Source: Candidatus Jacksonbacteria bacterium
GTDB taxonomy: Bacteria; Patescibacteriota; Patescibacteriia; UBA9629; GWA2-43-13
NCBI GenBank assembly: GCA_018698735.1
Contig: JABIPD010000038.1
Coordinates: 1 to 9,964, forward strand
Direction: 5' to 3'
Length of the DNA: 9,964 nt
The notes under the pieces were generated by a model. The model was not told where the DNA came from and did no database searches. It worked only from the letters and a program-made list of their open reading frames with translations. How positions within the stretch are numbered: position 1 is the stretch's first letter; every line of letters starts with the position of its first letter. A program made the position numbers and the translations under genes. This document shows positions 1 through 5,640 of this stretch, piece after piece.

Positions 1-353
1 AGGGTTTAACAATTGACTCTGTTTTAAAAAAAGACCAACAAGTTTATTTGCATCCTAGCACAGCCTCTGACATGGATTTAGGTGGAGATACAATTGATAT
101 TACCGCCAGTATTCACCCGAGTGTAAAAAAAGTTGCTTTACAAGTTATGAAAAGTATTCCGGGTTTATCACTGGCTGGTATAGACTATATGTCTCAAGAT
201 ATTTTTTCTAATCAAACTCCAGCTCGATATCGGATTATAGAGGTGAATACCTCCCCTTCGCTTGATTGGAATGAATTTCCGCTGGTAGGGAAGCGCCGAA
301 ATGTTTCGTACGAAGTTTTAAAAATTATGTTTCCGGAGTTAAAAAAACAGTAA
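1..353 (+). CDS. ATP-grasp ligase, cyanophycin synthetase-like (3' end only)
   Basis: The frame is open to the left edge of the window and ends at TAA 351-353, so only the last 116 residues are present. An in-frame TTG at base 48 is internal and should not be taken as the start. The visible part matches the C-terminal half of an ATP-grasp fold. It has a DIT-x-x-IHP segment like the TDEVHP region of cyanophycin synthetases, then LAGIDYMSQDI, then IIEVNTSPSLDW. In the last of these, the Glu and Asn are the usual Mg-ATP ligands. A G-K-x-RNVS tail close to the stop is also typical of such ligases. The family joins a carboxylate to an amine with ATP, through an acyl phosphate. The substrate cannot be read from this fragment; cyanophycin-like, glutathione-like or other peptide ligation are all possible. 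Confidence 0.85.
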   Translation, partial: GLTIDSVLKKDQQVYLHPSTASDMDLGGDTIDITASIHPSVKKVALQVMKSIPGLSLAGIDYMSQDIFSNQTPARYRIIEVNTSPSLDWNEFPLVGKRRNVSYEVLKIMFPELKKQ

Positions 354-368
354 ACAATAGTGTTGACC

Positions 369-406
369 AATAAAAAAACAGGGTGTTATTTCCTTGTTTT
401 TTTATT
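369..406. terminator. Bidirectional intrinsic terminator between convergent genes
   Basis: Bases 369-383 pair with 392-406 over 15 consecutive positions, with one G-U and an 8-base loop. The outer half of the stem is A on the left arm and T on the right arm, so either transcript ends in a U-rich run. It lies between the ATP-grasp stop (353) and the msrAB stop (402-404), and the msrAB stop codon is inside the stem. Confidence 0.85.
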
Positions 407-1574
407 CAAACAAAGAAAGATATTTGCTGTATCCTTCCTTTTGCATGTCTTCTTTTGCTACAAATCTCATAGCTGCAGAATTCATACAATATCTAAGGCC
501 CGTTGGATCTGGGCCGTCATCAAACACATGTCCAATGTGTGAATCCGAATATCGCGATCGAATTTCTGTACGCGGGAAAATTAAAAAGAAATCTTTTTTC
601 TTTACAATAAACTGCTCGTCTATTGGTTGCCAGAATGAAGGCCAGCCAGTTCCAGATTCATATTTATGAGTAGAAGAAAACAGCGGCTCCCCAGAGAGAA
701 TATCTACATAAATACCTGTTGCTTTATTAGAATTATACTCGTTTTCAAACGGCGTTTCTGTGCCTTCTTCTTGGGTAACGTTGTATTGCAAAGGCTCTAA
801 CGTTCTTTTAAGTTCCTCTTGAGAGGGTTTGGTGTAACGTTGCCATCGGTTGTTTGTGGGCGATGAAGCCACTGGTTTAGTATTTTCGTCTTGTGGCATA
901 GAATCAGTATTTCCCCAGATAGATTCAAGATACGAATCTCTGCCAGAGCCTGTTCTGTAGTGCTTGTATCGAAGGGGATTTTTTTTATAATAATCTTGGT
1001 GGTAATCTTCTGCTTGCCAGAATTCATCGGCTTTTTGTATATCTACCACAATCGGTTTTTTATATACCATTTGTTTTTGTAAGTTTTTAATAACTTTCTC
1101 TATTGCTGTTTTTTCTTCTGCGGTTTGGTAGTAAATAGCAGGTGCGTATTGGTTGCCTCTGTCGTAGAAAGAGCCTGAGTCGTCTGTAGGGTCGACATGC
1201 CTAAAGTAATAAAGAACAAGTTCTTCGTAAGAATGTTGTGTTGAATCGTACAGAACTTTTATAGATTCTCTGTGAGATGTTGAGCCAGCGGCAACTTGCT
1301 CGTAGCTTGGCTGTTGCTCGGTTCCTCCCATGTACCCAGAGATAGATTCTATTACTCCTGGGAGTTTTTCAAAATCGCTTTCTATACACCAAAAACATCC
1401 GCCAGCAAAATAAGCAATAGCAGTGTTTTCGCTTGTAACAGCGGTGTTTATTTTAGTGATAGTATTTCTGCCTTTATTTTCTATTTTATAAATAATGAAT
1501 CCTGCTGCTATAAGCAGAATAAATGAAATGAGTGCTATTTTTTTATTATTGCTCATTTTACGATTATAACACAC
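402..1574 (-). CDS. msrAB: Membrane-anchored methionine sulfoxide reductase MsrA-MsrB fusion
   Basis: This 390-residue protein repairs both methionine sulfoxide epimers, probably outside the membrane. Residues about 12-30 form one hydrophobic segment after a basic N-terminus, consistent with an uncleaved anchor. MsrA follows: GGCFWC with catalytic Cys60, a second Cys63, then HRE, HVDPT and RGNQY motifs. A linker of about 25 residues (roughly 222-246) leads to MsrB: SGEPLF, GWPSF, SHIGHVF and RYCMN with catalytic Cys363. The only cysteines are 2, 60, 63 and 363. MsrB therefore lacks both zinc CxxC pairs, and Thr309 occupies the usual resolving position (SGTGWPSF instead of SGCGWPSF). Two starts compete. 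GTG 1574 has GGAGGT eight bases upstream (1583-1588). ATG 1556 (MSNNKK) would be leaderless from the -10 at 1563-1571. The anchor is kept either way. Confidence 0.97.
   Translation of the reverse strand: MCYNRKMSNNKKIALISFILLIAAGFIIYKIENKGRNTITKINTAVTSENTAIAYFAGGCFWCIESDFEKLPGVIESISGYMGGTEQQPSYEQVAAGSTSHRESIKVLYDSTQHSYEELVLYYFRHVDPTDDSGSFYDRGNQYAPAIYYQTAEEKTAIEKVIKNLQKQMVYKKPIVVDIQKADEFWQAEDYHQDYYKKNPLRYKHYRTGSGRDSYLESIWGNTDSMPQDENTKPVASSPTNNRWQRYTKPSQEELKRTLEPLQYNVTQEEGTETPFENEYNSNKATGIYVDILSGEPLFSSTHKYESGTGWPSFWQPIDEQFIVKKKDFFLIFPRTEIRSRYSDSHIGHVFDDGPDPTGLRYCMNSAAMRFVAKEDMQKEGYSKYLSLFE
1563..1571 (-). promoter_or_regulatory. Extended -10 element, possible leaderless msrAB promoter
   Basis: On the minus strand this reads TGTTATAAT, a perfect extended -10. 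Transcription would begin near base 1556, exactly at the internal ATG, giving a leaderless message. This conflicts with use of GTG 1574, whose strong Shine-Dalgarno needs a promoter further upstream. No good -35 is visible. Confidence 0.5.
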
Positions 1575-1582
1575 TCTAAAAT

Positions 1583-1588
1583 ACCTCC
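1583..1588 (-). promoter_or_regulatory. Shine-Dalgarno GGAGGT for msrAB GTG start
   Basis: On the minus strand GGAGGT lies eight bases upstream of GTG 1574, which is ideal spacing. It supports the longer form of MsrAB over the ATG at 1556. Confidence 0.55.
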
Positions 1589-1598
1589 AAAACAGTAG

Positions 1599-1627
1599 TT
1601 GACATTGTTTGGTAATAGTGTTATTGT
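1599..1627 (+). promoter_or_regulatory. Sigma-70 promoter TTGACA-N17-TATTGT
   Basis: A consensus -35 (1599-1604), a 17-base spacer and a near-consensus -10 (1622-1627) lie upstream of the G+C-rich gene at 1715. The predicted leader is about 80 bases. It contains a weak potential hairpin (1670-1675 with 1695-1700) just ahead of the ribosome binding site. A full -35 box is unusual here; most other promoters in the window rely on an extended -10. Confidence 0.75.
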
Positions 1628-1698
1628 GTGTCCAGTCGAATTGAGCTTATTTGTGGCCTTGTGTGGTTGGTTTGGGAAGCTATGACGCGACCTACCAA

Positions 1699-1709
1699 AC
1701 ACAAAGGAG
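1699..1709 (+). repeat. Left copy of 11-base direct repeat; also the ribosome binding site of the next gene
   Basis: ACACAAAGGAG occurs here and exactly again at 2210-2220, on either side of the compositionally distinct gene at 1715-2122. This copy includes the AAAGGAG Shine-Dalgarno, five bases before ATG 1715, and decides that start over the upstream in-frame GTG at 1628. Confidence 0.6.
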
Positions 1710-1714
1710 ATACC

Positions 1715-2122
1715 ATGAACTGGCTCAATGCATCAGACATCTCAGAAACTGGTTCAAGCGCCGAGGCTGCGGTCTTAGGCTTTATCCAAAAATGGGGTCT
1801 GATTGGCGAAATTGTGCTAGGGGCTTGGGATGCAGTGGATCCGCTCCGCTGCTTGTATGCTGCCGATGAATACCTTGGCTACGCCAAGAGATTCTTAGAG
1901 GCTGCAACCCAAGCTGCTGTCAGCATCGCCGACGAGTGGACGGATTTTCCAGGGTTTGTGGAGGAACTTGTGCGAAGGGCTTTCTCGCCTTCACAAGTAG
2001 TACCGAACACAAAACTTGGAAGACCGTTCGCCCGAGAAGAAGACATCCAGGCCATTGCTCGTAGCATCACAGAGCAAGTCGAGGCTTTGGGTGGAATGGA
2101 TCGGCTCTTACCAAAGAGTTGA
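1715..2122 (+). CDS. Unrecognised 135-residue soluble protein in a G+C-rich, self-contained unit
   Basis: I do not recognise this protein. It is mainly helical in appearance, with no signal peptide or clear membrane segment. It contains a Trp/Gly-rich patch (residues about 26-42), an amphipathic Ala-rich middle and a charged C-terminal helix with EEDIQAIARSI. ATG 1715 is chosen because AAAGGAG precedes it by five bases; a GTG at 1628 is in frame but sits at the transcription start. Codons are unlike the neighbours', favouring ATC, GCC, GAC and CTC. Two sampled 60-base lines (1801-1860 and 1921-1980) have 34 and 35 G+C, against 22 in the line 2341-2400 of the next gene. With its own promoter and terminator the gene forms a complete expression unit, which suggests recent transfer. 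Confidence 0.8.
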   Translation: MNWLNASDISETGSSAEAAVLGFIQKWGLIGEIVLGAWDAVDPLRCLYAADEYLGYAKRFLEAATQAAVSIADEWTDFPGFVEELVRRAFSPSQVVPNTKLGRPFAREEDIQAIARSITEQVEALGGMDRLLPKS

Positions 2123-2134
2123 TCTGTCTGCAGA

Positions 2135-2173
2135 GACCGCCAAGTAGCATCAGAGCGAACGGCGGCCTTTTTT
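2135..2173 (+). terminator. Intrinsic terminator of the 1715-2122 gene
   Basis: GACCGCC (2135-2141) pairs with GGCGGCC (2161-2167) with one mismatch and a 19-base loop, followed by six T. It begins 13 bases after the stop codon. Confidence 0.85.
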
Positions 2174-2209
2174 GTTTTAGTAAAAAAAGAGACAGGTTTT
2201 ATCATTTGT

Positions 2210-2220
2210 ACACAAAGGAG
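2210..2220 (+). repeat. Right copy of 11-base direct repeat ACACAAAGGAG
   Basis: This is identical to 1699-1709. It looks like a Shine-Dalgarno, but no start codon follows at usable distance: the next ATG (2255) is 34 bases away. It directly abuts the TATACT at 2221. It may be a remnant of the insertion or duplication that brought in the preceding gene, or chance. Confidence 0.5.
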
Positions 2221-2226
2221 TATACT
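2221..2226 (+). promoter_or_regulatory. Candidate -10 box TATACT for the 2255 gene
   Basis: TATACT lies 28 bases upstream of ATG 2255, giving a leader of about 22 bases. No convincing -35 and no TG extension are seen, so support is modest. Confidence 0.4.
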
Positions 2227-2254
2227 AATAAGATTATTATTTTTGATTTATTCT

Positions 2255-2629
2255 ATGGATAATGCAATTCATCCTTCCTCTTCTGGCGAACAGCCATCAG
2301 AAGAAAAAAATCTCGAAAAAAAAGAAATTTCAGGAAAAAAGAAAGGTTTATTAATTCTTGCAGTAGGGTTAACCGTAATAGCGGTTATAGGGACAATAGT
2401 ATTTGTGTTGCTTAACAGAAAAGGCGGCGGTGGAAGTGGCGATGATAGTGGTTCATCTATAGCTACAATGATTCCTATTTGGGCGGCGGTGTTTATTCCA
2501 ATTATTGCTAGTAAAAATAAAGATAAAAATGAATCAAGTTCCCACAAAAAAGCAATCTTAATTGGTGCGGTTGGTTTAACAGTGTTGCTTGTATTAGGCA
2601 CCGTATTCTTTGTGTTTTTTAGAGGTTAG
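2255..2629 (+). CDS. Small membrane protein with an internally duplicated transmembrane segment
   Basis: This 124-residue protein has no recognised family. Residues 1-30 are charged and hydrophilic. A hydrophobic segment follows (about 31-53), then a GGGGSGDDSG linker, a middle hydrophobic segment (about 69-86), a charged stretch rich in Lys and Ser, and a last hydrophobic segment (about 100-122) ending just before the stop. Residues 29-55 and 98-123 are clearly related. Both read KK-x-x-L-I-x-AVGLTV and then G-T-x-x-F-V before an Arg, with 15 of 25 aligned positions identical by eye. A TTG at 2243 is in frame, but ATG 2255 is the better start; neither has a Shine-Dalgarno. The stop is only three bases from that of the convergent M23 gene. 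A role in the envelope is inferred only from topology. Confidence 0.75.
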   Translation: MDNAIHPSSSGEQPSEEKNLEKKEISGKKKGLLILAVGLTVIAVIGTIVFVLLNRKGGGGSGDDSGSSIATMIPIWAAVFIPIIASKNKDKNESSSHKKAILIGAVGLTVLLVLGTVFFVFFRG

Positions 2630-2632
2630 TGG

Positions 2633-3739
2633 TTATAGATAAAGCAATTCTGGATCTATCCATTGGTTAAGCTCTTCTTTTGATTCTACGTATCCGCGAA
2701 TATTTTCTTTTGAAGTATTTGTTATCCCCAAGTGAAGGTGTTTTCTTTCGCCATCGGTCTCTTCTGTCCCTCCGGCTCCAAGAAAGCCTATCTCTTCTCC
2801 AGGAATGAGGAATTCGCCAGCTTCTTTAAGCACACTATCCAACGAAAGATGTCCATACAGTACGGTAATATCTTTGTCGTCTAATAAACAGTTCTGCGTA
2901 ACTAGTCCGCCATATCCTTGGGCTATTTTTTTTGTCTTTAATGGTCCACCACAAATGGCAAAGACCGGAACATTGCTATCTGCCTCTCCAGAAAGAATTT
3001 CGTAATCTGTTCCTGTGTGATACCCACTAAACTTTTCTGGTTGAATTGGTGATGTTTCTGAGGTGATATGTATTCCGAAGGGTTTAGTTATTTCTCTTTT
3101 GTCTGTATCAACTAACGGATCGGTATAGCTTGCGGTGTCGGTATAATATACAATGTTGTTCACGAATTCTTCGAATTTTTCTTTTGGATAATCTGGATTG
3201 CGGGCTATTACATAAAAATAGGTCGGACTTGTGGTTGCGAGCCGAATATCTATTAAATCGTGGCGTTCGTTTCTCCACGAGGGCTGATAAGGAAAGTTTG
3301 CAACTCCTGGTTTTTTTTCTATGTCATACCTCGTGGCAGCATGATTATTGCTTGTGGTTTTTTCTTGTTCGAAAATGGTAACCGTAGACAGTGTAAGAAA
3401 TCTGCTTGCTCTAAAATATCGAATAAATATTTGAGACTGCTCGCGCGCAGTAGCTGCCTCTACGGTTGGATCGTATATATTTATGCTTTCTATTTCTGGG
3501 ATATATTCAATATTAAACGGCGATGGAATTTTTGCTTGAAATTGAAACACATTTAACATCTCCGCAAAATGCGCGGTGAGAGGGGTATTAATAATTTCTT
3601 CTGGAATATCTGCTAGCGGCAAAACTGGGTTATCTGGAGTTTGTTGAGATACAGGCAAAGATTCTTTTTGTGTGCAACCTGTTGTAAGAAGAACAATAAC
3701 GACCGCGACACCTAAAAAGATAATACATTTTTTATTCAT
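2633..3739 (-). CDS. Lipoprotein M23 (LytM-type) metallopeptidase
   Basis: The 368-residue product starts with a lipoprotein signal: Lys-rich start, hydrophobic core and LLTTGC, with the lipidated cysteine at Cys22. A Pro-rich spacer and a region of about 170 residues of unknown fold follow. The C-terminal M23 domain (about 218-368) has all expected zinc and catalytic residues: H241 and D245 in YHTGTD, H297 in LYGHLS, and H334/H336 in KHLHLGI. The family cleaves peptide cross-links of peptidoglycan, so this is probably a wall-remodelling enzyme on the outer face of the membrane. The reading frame stays open upstream to 4282, but that part is antisense to the DUF2807 gene. ATG 3739 is set by the signal peptide and by the -10 box at 3750-3758. 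The leader would be only about four bases, without a Shine-Dalgarno. Confidence 0.93.
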   Translation of the reverse strand: MNKKCIIFLGVAVVIVLLTTGCTQKESLPVSQQTPDNPVLPLADIPEEIINTPLTAHFAEMLNVFQFQAKIPSPFNIEYIPEIESINIYDPTVEAATAREQSQIFIRYFRASRFLTLSTVTIFEQEKTTSNNHAATRYDIEKKPGVANFPYQPSWRNERHDLIDIRLATTSPTYFYVIARNPDYPKEKFEEFVNNIVYYTDTASYTDPLVDTDKREITKPFGIHITSETSPIQPEKFSGYHTGTDYEILSGEADSNVPVFAICGGPLKTKKIAQGYGGLVTQNCLLDDKDITVLYGHLSLDSVLKEAGEFLIPGEEIGFLGAGGTEETDGERKHLHLGITNTSKENIRGYVESKEELNQWIDPELLYL

Positions 3740-3749
3740 AGTAATTAAA

Positions 3750-3758
3750 AGTATAACA
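3750..3758. promoter_or_regulatory. Overlapping divergent -10 elements for the M23 and DUF2807 genes
   Basis: On the minus strand this reads TGTTATACT, an extended -10 placing the start about four bases before ATG 3739. On the plus strand the overlapping TATAAC (3752-3757) could serve the lipoprotein gene at 3801. Because the two boxes share bases, polymerase could probably occupy only one at a time. Confidence 0.55.
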
Positions 3759-3785
3759 TACTCTTTACAAAGAACATGGTTCCGG

Positions 3786-3793
3786 TAAGGTGA
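3786..3793 (+). promoter_or_regulatory. Shine-Dalgarno for the DUF2807 gene
   Basis: TAAGGTGA ends seven bases before ATG 3801. It is one of the few good ribosome binding sites in the window and fixes the start of the lipoprotein signal. Confidence 0.75.
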
Positions 3794-3800
3794 AGATACT

Positions 3801-4541
3801 ATGAAAAAAAATTCTTTGATCGCTGGAGTGCTGTTGCTTCCATTTGTTCTTGCCGGGTGTATTAATTTAACCGCTACTGGTTTTTTAAATTGTTTAGATG
3901 GCTCTGGGAATATTTTAACTGAATCGAAAGAATTGCAGAATTTTAATAGCGTTACACTTCGAGGCCAAGGAGATTTATTCTTAACCCAAGCAGATGAATT
4001 TTCGGTGCGGGTAGAGACAGACGATAATATTTTGCAGCAATTAGAAGTAACAGTGAAAGGGAATGTTTTAGAGATAGGCCCAAAGGCTGGTGTGCCGTGT
4101 TTAGATCCTACAGAGGCAATAAACGTGTGGGTAACAATGAAAGAAGTAAAAGCTATTTCGATAAACGGCTCAGGGTCTATTATAGGACAGTCTAAAATTA
4201 CCTCCGACAACTTATCGTTTAATATTAGTGGTTCTGGAAATGTAAATGCCGATATTGCAGTAAGTAATATAAGTACTACCATTTCGGGGTCTGGAAAAGT
4301 TGTGCTTAGTGGAACAGCACGCTCTCAAAGTTTTGTTGCAAGCGGGTCTGGAAAACTTCAATCTTTTAATTTAGACACCAAAATATCTACCGTCACTATT
4401 AGCGGATCTGGAAAAGCAGAGGTAAAAGCTCAAGAGTCTTTAAACGCTACCATCAGCGGAAGCGGAACAGTGTTTTACAAGGGAGATGCTCATATAAACC
4501 AGAAAGTTTCTGGTTCTGGGACAATAAAGCATATTTTGTGA
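3801..4541 (+). CDS. DUF2807 (GIN-domain, auto-transporter-adhesin-head-like) lipoprotein
   Basis: The 246-residue product has a signal peptide with lipobox LAGC (Cys20), so it should be lipid-anchored on the outer surface. The body matches the DUF2807 pattern. An opening strand pair (SKELQNFNSVTLRGQGDLFL) is followed by strands punctuated by Gly-Ser-Gly turns at residues 123, 144, 163, 182, 202, 220 and 238. The spacing is 18-21 residues, as expected for rungs of a right-handed beta-helix. Members are widespread in envelopes but biochemically undefined; adhesion or a structural role is inferred. It is divergent from the M23 lipoprotein gene, which suggests joint use at the wall. The TGA stop overlaps the extended -10 of the next gene. 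Confidence 0.88.
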   Translation: MKKNSLIAGVLLLPFVLAGCINLTATGFLNCLDGSGNILTESKELQNFNSVTLRGQGDLFLTQADEFSVRVETDDNILQQLEVTVKGNVLEIGPKAGVPCLDPTEAINVWVTMKEVKAISINGSGSIIGQSKITSDNLSFNISGSGNVNADIAVSNISTTISGSGKVVLSGTARSQSFVASGSGKLQSFNLDTKISTVTISGSGKAEVKAQESLNATISGSGTVFYKGDAHINQKVSGSGTIKHIL

Positions 4542-4547
4542 TATAAT
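4539..4547 (+). promoter_or_regulatory. Extended -10 TGATATAAT overlapping the DUF2807 stop codon
   Basis: A perfect extended -10 whose TGA is also the upstream gene's stop codon. It predicts a leader of about 31 bases for the membrane-protein gene at 4585. No clear -35 is present. Confidence 0.6.
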
Positions 4548-4575
4548 ATAAACGTAATTTTATTCGTTTTATATT
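4545..4575 (+). repeat. AT-rich inverted repeat in the leader of the 4585 gene
   Basis: AATATAAACG (4545-4554) pairs with CGTTTTATATT (4565-4575) with one bulged T and a 10-base loop. It could act as a weak terminator for the DUF2807 transcript or a leader structure. The stem is too AT-rich for certainty. Confidence 0.4.
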
Positions 4576-4584
4576 TTATACACT

Positions 4585-4965
4585 ATGGAGCTTTCCATAT
4601 TTCTTGGTAAAGTTGTAGCTTGGTATTTGGTTATTGCTGGTGCTTCGATTTTAATCAACAGAAATTTCATTAAGGAGTACACAAAGGGGTTTTCAAAAAA
4701 CGCAGCTTTGTTGTATTTTGCCGGTGTTATTTCTCTTATTATTGGTTTAATGATGGTGATAAGCCATAATATCTGGGCTAGCGACTGGCGAGTTGTTGTA
4801 ACAATCGTCGGTTGGCTCGCACTCTTGAAGGGGATTGTATTGCTTGTGTCTCCTTCGAGTATGATAAAAGTTGCACGTGCATGGCGGGATTCGATATTCC
4901 TTTCTATAAGTACTATTATTCTTGTTTTGGCTGGAATCTATATGCTCTACGGGCTGTATTTCTAA
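4585..4965 (+). CDS. Four-helix integral membrane protein
   Basis: The 126 residues form four hydrophobic segments (about 5-24, 40-60, 70-90 and 103-125) with very short loops. The motif ISHNIWASDWRVVVTIVGWL and the following LLKGI resemble a common family of small bacterial four-helix proteins of unknown function that I know only as hypothetical membrane proteins. No catalytic residues stand out. The gene has its own -10 element and is closed by a strong terminator, so it is probably transcribed alone. No Shine-Dalgarno precedes ATG 4585. Confidence 0.8.
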   Translation: MELSIFLGKVVAWYLVIAGASILINRNFIKEYTKGFSKNAALLYFAGVISLIIGLMMVISHNIWASDWRVVVTIVGWLALLKGIVLLVSPSSMIKVARAWRDSIFLSISTIILVLAGIYMLYGLYF

Positions 4966-4990
4966 AAATATTTCTGATGTTTGAAGTTTT

Positions 4991-5018
4991 GGGGTTGATC
5001 TATAAAACCCCTTTTTTT
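4991..5018 (+). terminator. Intrinsic terminator after the four-helix protein
   Basis: GGGGTT (4991-4996) pairs with AACCCC (5006-5011) across a 9-base loop and is followed by seven T (5012-5018). The next promoter's -35 starts two bases later. Confidence 0.88.
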
Positions 5019-5019
5019 G

Positions 5020-5048
5020 TTGCGGAAAAACTGTTTTTTTGGTATTGT
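5020..5048 (+). promoter_or_regulatory. Promoter TTGCGG-N17-TATTGT for the CYTH gene
   Basis: The -35-like TTGCGG (5020-5025), 17-base spacer and TATTGT (5043-5048) have the same spacing and the same -10 sequence as the promoter at 1599-1627. The leader would be about 58 bases. A 6-bp hairpin (5047-5052 with 5066-5071) begins near the predicted transcription start. Confidence 0.55.
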
Positions 5049-5112
5049 ACGAGAACTCTACAATATCGTACGTTGAGTACTGGTGATCGTAAATGCCAAA
5101 CAGTAAAGGTCC

Positions 5113-5607
5113 GTGCCGGTGTTCATGTGGGAGGATGAAGAGAGGTTTGTTGTTATAGGCTTCGACGAATCAAGAGTGGAAGGAGATGGGATTTGGATTA
5201 GACAAGCATATTACGGGTATGTTCGGATACGAGTAACGTCTCACGGGAAGGCATATCTAACCGTAAAATCTCGATCTGAAAAGAAAAGAGAAAAATTTCA
5301 GTTCGAGATTCCGTTCTTTTATGGCCTTTCAGCGTTCTTTGTCTCTCGAGCTAAGTACATGCTCGAGAAAATTCGATACAAGATCGACGGTTGGGATGTA
5401 GATATCTTTCAGGGCGATAAGCTTGGCGGCCTTGTAGTCGCAGAGCTTGAAAGACAATCTGCTTCTTGCTTCGACGATATAACGTTCCCTCGGGAATTCA
5501 AAGGGAGTAATCGAGTTCGTGTTACGGGAAATGCATGGTTTAGGAACCATCGCCTTGCTCGAGCTAAGCGAATTCCTCAACTCGATAGCCCTCCTGTTGC
5601 TGTGTGA
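5113..5607 (+). CDS. CYTH-domain triphosphatase (TTM superfamily)
   Basis: The 164-residue product matches the CYTH fold, a beta-tunnel that hydrolyses inorganic tripolyphosphate or other triphosphates using metal ions. In order it shows EDEER at 7-11 in the place of the signature ExExK, with Arg for the final Lys. IRQAYY and VRIR (R38, R40), YLTVK (K52), FEIPF and KIRY then line up with the usual basic tunnel residues. WDVDIF and GLVVAELE (E111, E113) match the WEvDvF and GLxxAEIE motifs, and NHRLA lies near the end. Length is normal for single-domain members. GTG 5113 has AAAGG a few bases upstream; ATG 5125 would also keep EDEER. Sampled lines are about 48% G+C, higher than the neighbours. 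With its own promoter and terminator it forms an independent unit. Confidence 0.87.
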   Translation: MPVFMWEDEERFVVIGFDESRVEGDGIWIRQAYYGYVRIRVTSHGKAYLTVKSRSEKKREKFQFEIPFFYGLSAFFVSRAKYMLEKIRYKIDGWDVDIFQGDKLGGLVVAELERQSASCFDDITFPREFKGSNRVRVTGNAWFRNHRLARAKRIPQLDSPPVAV

Positions 5608-5630
5608 CTGCATGGCAACGGGTTTTTTTT
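5593..5630 (+). terminator. Intrinsic terminator overlapping the end of the CYTH gene
   Basis: CCTGTTGC (5593-5600) pairs with GCAACGGG (5615-5622), including one G-U, with a 14-base loop and eight T (5623-5630). The left arm encodes some of the final residues, and the stop codon is in the loop. Confidence 0.9.
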
Positions 5631-5640
5631 GTTTAATATT

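Noticed and set aside
1628..1714. In-frame GTG extension of the G+C-rich gene
   Set aside because: It begins immediately after the -10 box at the predicted transcription start and has no ribosome binding site, whereas ATG 1715 follows AAAGGAG.
1879..2205. Antisense frame opposite the 1715-2122 gene
   Set aside because: It runs through the terminator hairpin and has no start signals. It is explained by the G+C-rich codons of the real gene.
3740..4282. Open reading frame continuing upstream of the M23 lipoprotein on the minus strand
   Set aside because: It is antisense to the well-supported DUF2807 gene, shows no recognisable motif, and the lipoprotein signal and promoter fix the M23 start at 3739.
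4138..4533. Possible tandem DNA repeat across the GSG-rich part of the DUF2807 gene
   Set aside because: The repetition is at protein level (one turn per beta-helix rung), with different codons and no repeated DNA unit.
5093..5158. 21-codon leader frame with a Cys-x-Cys-x-Cys motif overlapping the CYTH start
   Set aside because: It has no Shine-Dalgarno, is out of frame with the CYTH gene and is largely explained by the overlap; nothing supports translation.
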